Source of the DNA: Helochares maculicollis
Lineage: Eukaryota > Arthropoda > Insecta > Coleoptera > Hydrophilidae
Assembly: GCA_033557835.1 (NCBI GenBank)
Contig: JAWQRO010000016.1
Coordinates: forward strand, 18,798 to 82,797
Length of the DNA stretch: 64,000 bases
Direction: 5' to 3'
In this document: one piece after another, positions 13,373-24,707 of the stretch
How the letters are laid out: every line of letters begins with the position of its first letter
How positions within the stretch are numbered: position 1 is the stretch's first letter
Made by a program: the position numbers and the translations under genes
Notes under the pieces: generated by a model
Database searches by the model: none
The model's input: the letters and a program-made list of their open reading frames with translations, nothing else
What the model was told of the DNA's origin: nothing

Positions 13373-13792
13373 TTATGATTTGGAATAACTCCATAACTGT
13401 TTTTTGAATATCTCCTTGAGGATAAACCCTCTTTTCCCTTCTTGAGCAGATTTTGTTTCATGTTGGCCAGTGTCTCCACCACTAGCAGTAGTACTATTTA
13501 CAACAGGGAACCCAATGGTAACGGAAGACAAATTTGACGTGACCAATGGTTGAAAGGCGTTGATTCGAACCAAACCATTAACTTCGAACTCAGGCACCGC
13601 CTTTATAACGCTGGCTTCCTTACTTTGCAACAAAGACTTTACTAAGCTATCGCTTGGGATAGACCTATCGTAGTCCTGCCAAGGCGGTTTTTCATCCTTT
13701 ATCATAATAAGGTCCTTAAACTCGTTATCCTTGTAGCGCTCGTACATCAAATAAAAACTTAAATCTATGTCTAAAGGTGATCGTTTGGGCAT
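13373..13792 (-). CDS. Nested intronless ORF, unknown 139-aa protein
   Basis: An ATG-to-stop ORF of 139 codons on the strand opposite CAP, inside its long intron. The ATG has A at -3, and an in-frame TGA lies 15 bases upstream, so the start is well bounded. The product starts MPKRSPLDIDLSFYLMYERY, is hydrophilic and mixed-charge, and ends in a basic stretch (FILKEIFKKQLWSYSKS). It has no signal peptide, membrane segment or domain I recognise. The second nested ORF begins 312 bases upstream on the same strand, and a poly(A) signal follows about 80 bases after the stop. Residue use is much less AT-driven than in chance intronic frames. It could be a lineage-restricted, perhaps tissue-specific gene or a decayed retrocopy. 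No function is assigned. Confidence 0.6.
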   Translation of the reverse strand: MPKRSPLDIDLSFYLMYERYKDNEFKDLIMIKDEKPPWQDYDRSIPSDSLVKSLLQSKEASVIKAVPEFEVNGLVRINAFQPLVTSNLSSVTIGFPVVNSTTASGGDTGQHETKSAQEGKRGFILKEIFKKQLWSYSKS

Positions 13793-14104
13793 TTTGAATT
13801 TTTTTCACTTGACAATTTCGATGTTTTAAATGTCATCCGGTAACTCAAAGGAAGACGCGATTTCCAGCTTGGAATTTCTATATGCGAAGGATGGAATGTC
13901 ATGAAACGTAGTGACAATTTGAGGTTCAAGTGCACTGTATAAAAATACTAATACTCTATCAAGAAGAACTGACTGACTGGAGGGTTATCCGAAGATATGA
14001 CTAATGAGCCATGATAGACTTATAAAACCTTTAAGGTGTGTATTTCTAATAAAATTTGATGCTATTTACAAAAAATATTGGCGAATAATTACGGCAAGAA
14101 ATAG

Positions 14105-14617
14105 CTACAAACGGTCCATATTTAAGGTTAGATCAGCTTCTACTTCCCCAGCAACGGCTGTAAGGATATCAGCAGCAAACTTAGCCTTGCTGATATCGCA
14201 TTTTCTCGAATCTGTCTCCGGTTTCAAGAATTCGCTCAGCAAATGATCGTGAGGCTTTGGTGGGGGCTCTTTAGGCAGTGGTGGATTGGGGATGTTAAAT
14301 ACAATTTTGGAAAAATCTTCGTTAGTAAGGATGATATCCTGGTGTTCATTTGCAAGACCGGATGAGAAACTAACCTTGGATAGGGGCTGGAAAAGCGGAA
14401 TCATAGAAGACCTGCTGCTCTTGGATTGAGGTACAGAAGCCGCTGTTTTAGCGCTTGTCATGGTTGTGGCGCTTATGGAATCTTCAGAGTCATAGTCTTC
14501 GTCAGAACTCCAAACTTGAGGGATTTCAGTAGACTTGAACTCGGATTCGATGTAGCTGTCCAGACTCGCCTCGAATTCTTCCTTAATTTCTTGCAAAGCT
14601 TTGTCTATGTTATCCAT
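14105..14617 (-). CDS. Nested intronless ORF, unknown 170-aa acidic protein
   Basis: An ORF on the strand opposite CAP within the same intron. An in-frame ATG at 14641 would add eight residues. I prefer the second ATG at 14617 (MDNIDKALQEIKEEF) because its context, CAACATGG, has A at -3 and G at +4. The product has a Glu-rich N-terminal helix, an acidic stretch (SSDEDYDSEDS), a Ser/Thr-rich middle, a Pro-rich segment (NPPLPKEPPPKPHDH), and an Ala-rich C-terminal helix. There is no signal peptide or membrane segment. It lacks its own recognisable poly(A) signal before the downstream ORF, so the two may share one transcript. Weak collinear matches to that ORF (EFK, W, DYD, QSK, FQPL) hint at ancient duplication. 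The family is not recognised. Confidence 0.6.
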   Translation of the reverse strand: MDNIDKALQEIKEEFEASLDSYIESEFKSTEIPQVWSSDEDYDSEDSISATTMTSAKTAASVPQSKSSRSSMIPLFQPLSKVSFSSGLANEHQDIILTNEDFSKIVFNIPNPPLPKEPPPKPHDHLLSEFLKPETDSRKCDISKAKFAADILTAVAGEVEADLTLNMDRL

Positions 14618-14641
14618 GTTGGTTTTTCGGCAGATTGACAA

Positions 14642-16182
14642 GATTTGTTCTTCTTTTTCATAATTCCACAGCTTGCTGAATTTTTCTTCTTGCTTTCAAT
14701 ACAATGATTTACATATACTAGAGTATTTTTCCAAAGCAAGTACTAGATCTTTTTTCATTCCCGTAATGTTATAAGAAGGTATTATAATCATAAAGTGAAT
14801 AAATCTTTAAAATTTGAGAATCACTATGTCTTAGGAGCCTATGAATACGTTTTGACCAATTTAGCAATTTGATCTGGCCTAACCTGGTCTTGAAATAAAA
14901 CTCATTTTTATGGTTTGTTCCTTTAGTTATCTGTTGTAGCTGGTAATTATTTTTTGCACTTAGGTAGGTATGCATCTGACAATGTTAAGTGAAAACACTC
15001 CAGATTCTTTGTTTTTCAGAAACGTTGTAATCGGTGGTGAATCTACCGCCAAATTTAGTACCAATATATTTTTTCTACTGTCGATAAGTCAGTTACATCA
15101 AAAAGTAAATATTTTGCAGAAGTGATGATGGCTTAATCAATAAGTATTTTTATTGTTTCATAAACATATTTTTAATTTTAATACTGTCTGTTTTGAGTCA
15201 TTGCCGGTGCAAAGTCTCTGACTTTTATTAAGTAATAACTATTGGAGTATAGCGATTAATTAATCCAAAAACCACTAAACCCTAAAAATCAAAACTACTA
15301 CTCTCTTACACATATAAAATAAATAGAAGTCAATCAACAAGCACAACACTGTACAGAGACGAAAATAACAAGACCTTATATTAATGAAATTTCTGAAAAG
15401 TTAATATAGATCAGAAATAAACATGAGGCGTATCGCATTTAAAAATCCTTGTACTTTCAGGTCACTTTTAATACGTACGAAACATAAAAAATTGAATGAA
15501 ACAAAGAATTGCAAATATAGTAAACAATTTAAATAAAAAGTACATTAATCAAGAGTTAGCATATATAAAAAAATGTAGAACAAAGGATGTTTTTGATTGC
15601 ACCTTTATCATCTGCAACCAAGCCTTGATGTTAAAAAACATAAGCAGTCGACTAAGGGAATAGTGGTTTCAACTGAACCAACTCTAATATGATGATTAAC
15701 TTGTCCAAAAAGTAAAACGTAAAATCCATAAAACATATATAGTATATTATCCATATCATGCATAAACCGATTTGTCACTCATACAGTTTTGCTTTACAGA
15801 CTTTTCCAGTGTCCATAAATTTTCCTCCTTTTTAAATTTTGCTAAAGCGAACTGCTAAGCCGAGCCTCTGCATCCTTCACCTAAATAATGAACCAAACCC
15901 CGTAAACGCCAATTTCATTAAACGTTAAAAATAGTTGACTATATTTACTTTACGAGAGTGCAGATGCACACATTCAAGCTCTGCTTGCATATTGCATTTG
16001 GAATTTATAAAATTTCCCTCGAAGTTCTGTAGATTTTCCGAGTTGATTCATTGCTTCACAGTTTATACTATTAGTCTTCTATTGACAGACGAATTTACTG
16101 GAGAAATTTGTAAGCGAACATGTCAATTGGAAATATTAAATAAACATTGGGAGTTAACCAACAGTTCGTCAAATTTAGTCGG
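14642..16182 (+). other. CAP: CAP intron between nested ORFs and internal promoter
   Basis: AT-rich intronic sequence. It should include the promoter of the nested minus-strand ORFs, but no clear core element could be assigned. Nothing else recognised. Confidence 0.5.
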
Positions 16183-16382
16183 TCAGTGCAGACGACGGCG
16201 ACGACGGCGGATCTAAATCGGTAAACGCGTCGCGGTGCTTGAGCTAGTGGTTTACATCTCAGTCTCAGATTGTGTGCTGTGTTATGTTGGTGTGGAGTGC
16301 GTGAGTGGAAACTCATGGGATGTTTCGATATGTTAAGGGGTTAGGTTGGTTGTTTTGTGCCTGAGGATTAAGGGGGAGAAAG
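16183..16382 (+). promoter_or_regulatory. CAP: Candidate internal CAP promoter and 5' UTR
   Basis: GGTCAGTGCAG at 16181-16191 contains the arthropod initiator TCAGT, with A+1 at 16185. It is followed by a CG-rich leader (repeated GACGACGGC) that stands out from the AT-rich surroundings. A GGATC downstream-element-like sequence starts at 16209, slightly closer than the usual +28. The leader would run to the ATG at 16383. No TATA box is evident. Confidence 0.5.
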
Positions 16383-16422
16383 ATGATCACCCCAACTTTT
16401 AAAGCCACGGCGCCGTCACCAG
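16383..16422 (+). CDS. CAP: CAP alternative first coding exon (MITPTFKATAPSPG)
   Basis: ATG at 16383 opens 13 codons plus one base, ending at a GTAATA donor at 16423 (phase 1). Spliced to the 23916 exon it gives MITPTFKATAPSPG followed by IWSPGQ, with the junction Gly made from G|GT. The giant upstream exon makes the same phase-1 join, so this exon would replace the 5.6 kb N-terminal arm. An initiator and CG-rich leader lie just upstream. Confidence 0.65.
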
Positions 16423-17268
16423 GTAATAACCTTAAGAAACCTTTCCGAGCAGCTTAGAACGGGATAAGACTGCTCGTTTTTCCAAATAATATTGCTTTTT
16501 CAACGCTTGACTTAGCTAAATACACTCTGACATGGGTTTTGGTGTAGCGGTTTACGTTGGCAGACTGCGTGGATAAATTGGAGGTTAAATAAAAGAGATG
16601 AGATTTGCCAACTCTTTATGTAATTTCACTATTGGTTTACCAGGTGTTTTTTTTGGGTTCATAAATATTGTTGATTTTTTGCAAATTTCCCTTACTTTTT
16701 ACGACGTAGTGGCCTTTATACGAGATGTTGACTTTTATCTTACGTTTTCAAGGCAAGCGCTTTACGTATAATTTTATTAAACATAACATTTTATAGGATA
16801 TGATATTTATAGCAATTGTCACTTTTTTGGAAATTTTATTAATTAACTACATTTTATTTGCGATACAATGATTTTTAAAACCTGATGATTACAAGTTTCA
16901 TTTCTTAGACCGACGCATCAAATAATGCAAGCTCTTATGATTTTAAAAACTTTATTCATTTCCATAAGCTATTTTAAGCCACGCTTCGGTATTTATAATA
17001 CAACATACAGGTTAGCAATATACAGTTTTGGATTTTTGGTTTTATATTTTAATATAATATGTTTAATATTTTTTATTATTTTTAGTATATTAAACTAAAG
17101 CATTTAAGTGAGCATATTATTTAGGAAACTAAACAATGTACTAATATTACATGTCTAAAATTTGACCTGCTTTTTGTATTTAAATACGGATATAACTGTA
17201 TTCGCTTCTTGTGCTATAAAAATTATGTAATTTTTCATTTTGTTGCTAAATATGTTACAAATTAATTG

Positions 17269-17333
<65 letters not shown>

Positions 17334-20300
17334 AATATATGCAATATGAAATTTGAACTGAAAAACTCATTGACATTATAAACTATATGCCAGAGTTTCA
17401 AATAAAAATATTGTCGAGGTCTTTATAATAATTATTATCTCAACTCTAATCCAAGCATTCTTAAAAAATAAATATGATGGGCTCACAGCCTACACGATGA
17501 ACATTTTTGCGTAAGCCTCAAACATAAATTTCCAATAACAATAATAAACCATTGTTTTATAGCTCATGGATAAAAAAACATAGTTCAATGTTTACAATAG
17601 TGAACATATACTCATACACATACACCCATCTGTTTACTCAAAGGTGATCTCACGTCGATAATAATCGTTTTAAAAATACAACGGTAGTAAAAGCATTGTG
17701 TGTATTGCTTTTCACTTGGCAAGTACGACCAAACATTCAATTAAACATGACGTCCATAGCAACTGAAATTTCAATAAAAACGAATCTGAGGTCAAGTTCA
17801 AAAATATTTTGAATCCGCATTTTAGATCGCTGCTCAAAAGTGTAACATAAAAATAAGTTTCAAAAATAAATAAGCGGGATTTTTACGTTTTAATTTCAAC
17901 TAAATTTGTTTACAATTATAAAATGACTCAGATGTTGACGCATTCAAAATATTTGAGAGCCCCTTGAGCAGTTTTAACTTTTGCAGGAAAGCAATTTCTG
18001 TCTGTGTATAGCACAATATCTTGAAGTGATGCAATTTATCATACAACTATCATATCAAAATCGCAGGTAGATTACCCGCACAGATTACAAATTATTTCTA
18101 GTAAAGTAGTTGTTAAAATAAACCTATCGAATTATAAATTATAGCACACATTAAAAACTAAACAAACAAGTATTGATAGATACTTAGAAAAATGTATACA
18201 CTTGAACACGGTAAACTGTTACCGATTAAAATTTTATTACGTTTTTATCAACATTTCCTCCACCTTGCGAGCAAGTGAGGTATTTATGACTCTTGATGGA
18301 TGTTTTGTAGAAGAACTTAATTCTTAATATTGTTATGATGGAACTATTTGTCACAAATGCAGCCACGGCAAATGTCTAGCTTAATTTGCTCTTAATCTAT
18401 TATTTATATCTTTTAAATTATATACACTGAGTAAGAATTGCATACCTTAAACACAAAATAAGTTTCGATTAGCCGCGACTTGCTCGCTTCGCTCGCTCAC
18501 ATTTTGTAGAGTAAAGCTGCACTTAAAGCATTAAGAAATATATATTATATTAAAATGCACTTCAGATTTTTGTTTTAGCAAATATATGGTAACTAGCATG
18601 GAAATAAGCTTAACTATTTGCGTTTGTAAAGTTTACTCAAACAGCAAATGTATTTTTTATGATTGCTATTTTATAAAATATAAAATGTTTTTCTGAAACA
18701 TGACTAGTAAATTTCAACCTTCAATCAATTACAAATATTGTATATTACAGCTCACTTATTTTTCTCAACTAGCATTAGAAAGACTCTGCAAAGGTTCGTA
18801 ATTTTACAATTCTTTTACATAACCTTTAAAATTGCATTTCATGAAGTATGAAATATGAATATGAACACCTTTATATTTTATACGTAGTGTGAAATAAATG
18901 TGAAAAAGTAATATAAAACTGCACAGAATTAAACGTCGTATATTCACGTACAAACTGTAGTACACCACATTTTGGAAAAATTATCTACTACTTTTAAGTA
19001 TTTTTAGGAACAAAAAGTGAAATGATGTTTTTCTATTGTCAAAATTGCAAGAACACTAATTAAGATTTCACTCCCAAATTGCGGCTTAGCTTTAAATTAG
19101 ATTTAACCAAAATGTACATCTCAAAACAACCCAACGTTCTAAAATAAACTGATAAGCAAGGAAACCAGCCTAAATAAATTCCAAGCTGAAACATGTTTCC
19201 AGCCCAAATTTAATTCACAAACATTTGTAACCCATAATAACATCACAAGCTAAAGTAAGTTATCTTAGGTAAGCAAACAGGACACCTCCATCAAAATTTA
19301 GAGAGAACTCGTTAAACAACGTTTCATCAGCTCCCAATAACACAATAATTAAAATGGTCCCTAATCGCCTCCCATGAAAGCGATTTTCACAGACTCTCCG
19401 GACGGGTAATTGCGAAATTTTAATGGACTGCCAACACCATCTCGCTTTTTGCCTCTTCTCTGACATCAAGCAACATTACGAAGAAAAACACTTCCGGTCC
19501 GGGTGTGGGCGGCCAGTGCCATTCGTGAAAATAACCACGTGCTCTCGACTCCCAACGTCTGTCTCAACTCAACTTTAGTTTCTCCCGTTAAAACTTAACA
19601 GACCTTCGGAAAAATAATTAGTCGCCAGCCAAAAACTCTCATCTGTTTTTAAACTGTGTTAGATTTGCAGTGGAAATCGCTGTTTTTGAAACGACTTTGT
19701 AAAACACTAGAATCGTTCTATGTTGTTTGTGAGCTATTTGTATGTCGTTTTTCTTAATGAAGGCAATTTTCTAAATGATGAAAGTAGTATCACATTTATT
19801 CTCTGCTGATATTGCTCTATTGAATTTTGTAGAAATTTTTCATGAATTACTATTACTAGTATTACTACGTTGTTTTATTTTTTAGTTGCTTAACCGCATA
19901 AATTAGTGTGCAATTTACTTACTTAATTAACTCATCCTGAATCTAGTCGCAGAAATTTTTCTAGAAGCTCTGTCATAGCCCAAGTGGACTAACCCAACAC
20001 TAGCTGTTATTCTATATATCGTCTATAATTCCCTAAATATGTCTTCCGAAATCTTCTCATATAAGTCGCTAACTATAAGATATAATATCTGGAATAATTT
20101 GAAGCGTACATCGTAATGTATGTATTCGATTAATACTATTTTGATATAAACTGCTTTTAATTTTTCATATTTCTAATTGCTGTTCAATTCATATAAAATA
20201 TTGGTATCAAGTCACAAGATTAAAAAATTCTATTGAATCTACATTTATGCTATATGTTTTATTACCAAATAAATAATTATCTTTAAAACATGACAACTGC

Positions 20301-23300
20301 ATTTATTTCAATAAAATGAATTTTTTTAAAGCTTTATTTAGTAAGCTACCAAAATTAACTTATGAATCTCATTGAAAAGTGGTTTGATTCCAATTATCCA
20401 GACCTAATGGTCACAAACTTTATGTTCTATGCCTTTTGGTTTTATTAAATATTTCTGTCAAGTAAAACTGCTTTTTAACATCTTTATCATAATCTACAAG
20501 TTGTAAGCTATCATATAAATCCATTATAAAAAGTGATATTATAATTTTATCCTTAAAGGCGGCTATAATAAAGCGTATAAAATAATTTATACATTTCACT
20601 TAAAAATAAAATGTCATGTACCAAAGATTTATATTTATATTTGCAGCTATCATCGGAGAAGAATGATAATTATTTTAATGTAATTATTTCAATAAAAAAA
20701 TATATCTTACTACTTGGAAATGAATTCAAATAATTTTCAATATAACATTAAAATTAAAGATAAATTACAATTTCAAAAGTTAAGCAACAATCTTTTAACA
20801 CCATATAGACAAATCATAATATTAAGCAGGCAATTTTTCTATTGTTCTTTACTATCTGTGTAGACATTCTCTCCGTGTTTCTTCTTTTCAAGCATGCAGT
20901 ATATTGTCTAATTTTTAAACATATTTTACTCAAAGCCTGCTCTGGAAACTTCAAATAATTAATCTATTTTTAACTGATCTGATTGATATATCCAAAAACT
21001 ATATATAATACTAGTTAATTTACTTTAGCAACTACGGACTTAAAAATACAATTTTTCATTTTTACTAAGGAATAAATCCTACAATTACAATATACATATA
21101 TTTTTATAGAATACCATAAAATAAATGGAGGTTGTTTATTTCATTCTATAAATTCAAAAATAAATTAAAAATCTATATTCTAATATATACTTTACTGTAA
21201 TAGGTATTGAAATAGTGGATTAATATTGTATAAGCTGGTTATTTTTATTAAAATAGGTATTTGTGTTAATTCTAGTATTAATAATATTCAGTTATTTCAA
21301 GCCATAGTACAGGGTATGGCCTCTTAATTGTTTCTCTGTTTTTTTATATATGTTACGATATTGCACAAATTCTGTCTGTTTGGTATCTTAGGCCTTACAA
21401 AGCTCCACGTAACCTGGCAAACATATGCTATATAACGCATATACTGAATATATTATATATATACATCAAAAAAATTATACACCACCTTTCATCTAACCTC
21501 CAAGATCGAAATCACAGAATGTATCTGTGGATTCTTCCCAAAGTTTTGGTTTGGGTACCTTTCTCTTATTTTCATCATTTTCTCAAAGACATGACATGGA
21601 TTTGTAAGCCTTGAACGTATCATAAACGCAAATGCGTCTACGACCACATTTTCGAAGTTTTCGCAATTAGAACACAGACTGTATTCAGAATCACAATAGA
21701 ATTAGTTTTCAAAGTGTTGTTGGTATGTAAACATAAATTTTTGCTTTTTATGGTTAGGTGGAAATCATTATGTGTCTATTTCGTCTTAAGTTATGTATGT
21801 CAAATTGAAAACAAACAGAAAATCTGCAATCCATAATTATCCCACTCGATCAAGGACTTTAACTATTATGCAAACTCTCTAAGAAAAAAGTAAAAAGGTG
21901 GCGTATGCTACTGTTGTATGCGTTTATTTAATGCGATTTTTAAAAGAAGGCCATTTGTTGTTGCAAAAATAAATTGAAGTTTTTACATAAAATCATTTCC
22001 TCACCAAGTTTCATTTAATTAGCTGCAAACTGCTATAATTCATATAACATATTTTTAAATTTTATTTGCCAATCGGACCTGGGGATATAATTATACATGT
22101 GAAAACAGAATGAACGTATCTATTTTATTCTAACTTCAGGTATAATTTCACGTCGAGGGTTTTTTGATGGATATTTTGTTTTGTTCTCAACTTGAAAATA
22201 CATTTTGTCAGTTTAATTGGCGAAAATAGATTTCCTATTCTATATAAGTTATAGAAAAACTCCTTATAAAGAGCTGGCTCACTTTGCATTTGTTTTCAAA
22301 AATAATTCTCATTACCTAATAAAAGAAACCAACCAGCTAATAGCCTTTTCAGCTTCAAAACAATTAATTGATTCATTCGTCAAATATAGGAAGAATTCAA
22401 TATTTACCCAATGATTCGGTCCATCACCTTCCTTTCTACTCTTGCAATGCCCATGCAAACGAACTTCCTCTAAATGAAATTTAAAGTGAGTCATAGCATG
22501 AGAAAATCGATTTGGAAGCGCAGATCATTATAATTTATTAATATTACGCTGGCGGTATAAGTAACCGGCAAGAAAACTGCTACATTTCCTGTTTTATGTG
22601 TTTCCTTTTGAAGCGTGGCTATTTTCGGATATTGTTGCACCTGCCAAAAGTCTATTTTACAACCACAATATCTAATGGCACAGATAGAAAGGTTATTTTG
22701 TCTCTAATTACACACACCTGTCATGACAAGGTTGCTCTTATAAACCTCAATTTTCCGCACCAGACCAGTCGTTTCCAAAATTTTAATAAATATCAAAAAT
22801 GTTGAAAATGGTCCAAATCTGCTAAAGACTCGTCGCTTTGTATGTTATATAAAAAAATAAGTTTCGTTACCGTAGTCACATAACTACATGCAACATCACT
22901 CGTTTAAAGTCATTTTATTTACAACGAATAGCTGGTTGCATACACGTACACCAATACGTTATTTTGTTATGCCACCTTATTTGTAACTTTAGGATTACAC
23001 ATGTAAACACTCAAACCCCAAACCTAATTTTCGACAAAATGGCAAATGCTCAGAAACGTAAAATACTGCGCTTCCTCATCATCAATAAATAATATCTACC
23101 TAATTTTAGCTCATAGGCCCAGAGAGTCCGAGTGGAACAAGGCAAATGTACTGTGCAGTTTCACTTGCTCACCAACAGGTCTCTCTAAACGACGTCAGGT
23201 GTAAACAGAGCTAATTTTAACTGTCACAAATCTCGAACTAGAGAATGGAATATGTGGGTGAAAATCAAAATTAATGAACTGCGACAATTTGGCCGTCGTC

Positions 23301-23915
23301 GTGACGAACGCTAATTATATTCCTGTACTGAGTCAGAAACACATGTGAGATCAATGGGCGTAGTTCTGAAATAACCGGGGATCCGATGTCACAATCTTAA
23401 AATCTTAATAGAACCACAATTTCTATGTGAGCTCAAGCCAAAGCAAACAATTTGGAACACAACGTTCAATTATCTGTAAATTATGTAGAGTCGTAAAATA
23501 TGCCTCAAATGCATGCACTCGGGTCATTTCACCAATATGTATTCTATGGAATTCTGATGCATCAGGGCGAATTTATCTTATACCTGCAGATAAATGAAAA
23601 GTATCTACAGCTTAATTTGTACATTTTTTCTGTTATTATTTATGAACTTTTTAGAATTCGATTTCGTCTAAAGATGCCATTAATTATAAGCGAAATGCAA
23701 CAGAAGGAAAAGTACTGAATAAAATAAGATTGCTTTCGAAAATAATTAATAACTCCAAGAAACTGAATATCAATAATAACTAACTCATGCATTATACTTT
23801 ACTAACAGCAACTTTTGGACCGCATTTTTGATTTTCCTATAGAGCTCGTGATTGTCCTGTGGATGTAGATGTGAATTCTGAAGGTTTTATTATTAAAGCT
23901 TGGCTATTTTTGTAG
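16423..23915 (+). other. CAP: CAP intron, 16.4-23.9 kb
   Basis: AT-rich intron containing a TA/TG microsatellite at 17271-17333. A GC-richer block near 19300-19600 could be a conserved non-coding element, but no exon with a suitable phase could be built there. No other gene recognised. Confidence 0.6.
17271..17333. repeat. (TA)n(TG)n compound microsatellite
   Basis: A continuous run of TA dinucleotides to about 17315 passes directly into TG dinucleotides ending near 17333. Confidence 0.95.
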
Positions 23916-24115
23916 GTATTTGGTCGCCGGGGCAGAGCACATCAACTGATTCAAAATATGAAGAACCTAACCCCAACTTAGAAGAAGATGAACAAATACC
24001 GCCCGTCTGGACGCCAAAAAGTGCAGGTGCTAGTCCTACTGCAGACAGAAAAGAATTCCGGCCGGTCAACTTTGAATCGCCCAAGTTAGGCCGAAAGAAC
24101 AAGGCGAAATCAGAC
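23916..24115 (+). CDS. CAP: CAP exon: conserved WTPKSA / RKEFRPVNFESP block
   Basis: Acceptor TTTTTGTAG and donor GAC|GTAAGT; 200 nt, entered in phase 1 and left in phase 0. It encodes IWSPGQSTST, an acidic linker, then PPVWTPKSAGASP and RKEFRPVNFESPKLGRK. From memory, this WTPKSAG...RKEFRPVNFESP block is characteristic of insect CAP N-termini. It is the common acceptor for both candidate 5' exons. Confidence 0.85.
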
Positions 24116-24314
24116 GTAAGTAAATTGTAGAATTAACGCTTTACTAAATAGTGAGATTACATAAGCGATTTTTACTTAGTAATTTCGCTAAGATTGTTAG
24201 AACTCCGTATGAAAAACCTTAAAATGCTGATTACCAGTGGTAAAAATTACCTAGTGACTGGAAGATTATTCGGCTTAAGACTCCTTGATTCATCAAAGAG
24301 AATCCAATTTTCAG

Positions 24315-24516
24315 GAATCGGCAGGATCAACTCCTGTAGAACCACCGTGGAAAAGTCCGGACACGAGCAGCGACGTAGGGGTGGCTTTATCTTCTTCTTT
24401 GGAGAAACGACTGCCTACGAGCTATTCCGCACCCGCTTCAGGATTTACCGAGTTCCAAGCACCACGACTCCCCAGGGCGCAAAACCCCACCATCACACTC
24501 TTGCAGAAGGCCAGAG
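24315..24516 (+). CDS. CAP: CAP exon with GC splice donor
   Basis: Acceptor ATTTTCAG; 202 nt; phase 0 in, phase 1 out. It encodes a linker beginning ESAGSTPVEPPWKSP and ending NPTITLLQKAR. The donor reads CCAGAG|GCAAGT, the standard consensus of a GC-AG intron. Using it, the 83-base intron joins G|AA to give KAREGQIPKGASYIEQYEQ, a continuous conserved stretch. No GT site at this position keeps the frame. Confidence 0.85.
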
Positions 24517-24599
24517 GCAAGTACATCTTCTCCTCCATAAATTTGTTACTCCCATCCAAATTGATATAGCCCCTGTTTATTCGTTTACTTCTTTCGCAG

Positions 24600-24707
24600 A
24601 AGGGCAAATACCCAAAGGTGCCTCTTATATTGAACAGTATGAACAAAGTCACCAGGTTAGGAGGAGTAAAGGTGACAAGCAGGCAGGAATAAACCCTGGA
24701 GAGATAA
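24600..24707 (+). CDS. CAP: CAP exon (EGQIPKGASYIEQYEQ)
   Basis: Acceptor TTTCGCAG, donor ATAA|GTAAGT; 108 nt with phase 1 at both ends, so it can be skipped in frame. It completes KAREGQIPKGASYIEQYEQ begun in the previous exon, followed by a basic linker ending NPGEI. Confidence 0.85.

Noticed and set aside
13373..14641. The two nested minus-strand ORFs as exons of one spliced gene
   Set aside because: An in-frame stop precedes the second ATG by 15 bases, and I could not find a convincing donor in the first ORF.
19260..19469. 69-codon minus-strand ORF in a GC-richer intronic block
   Set aside because: No recognisable motif or conserved block and no splice or poly(A) context; the composition shift is better explained as a non-coding element.
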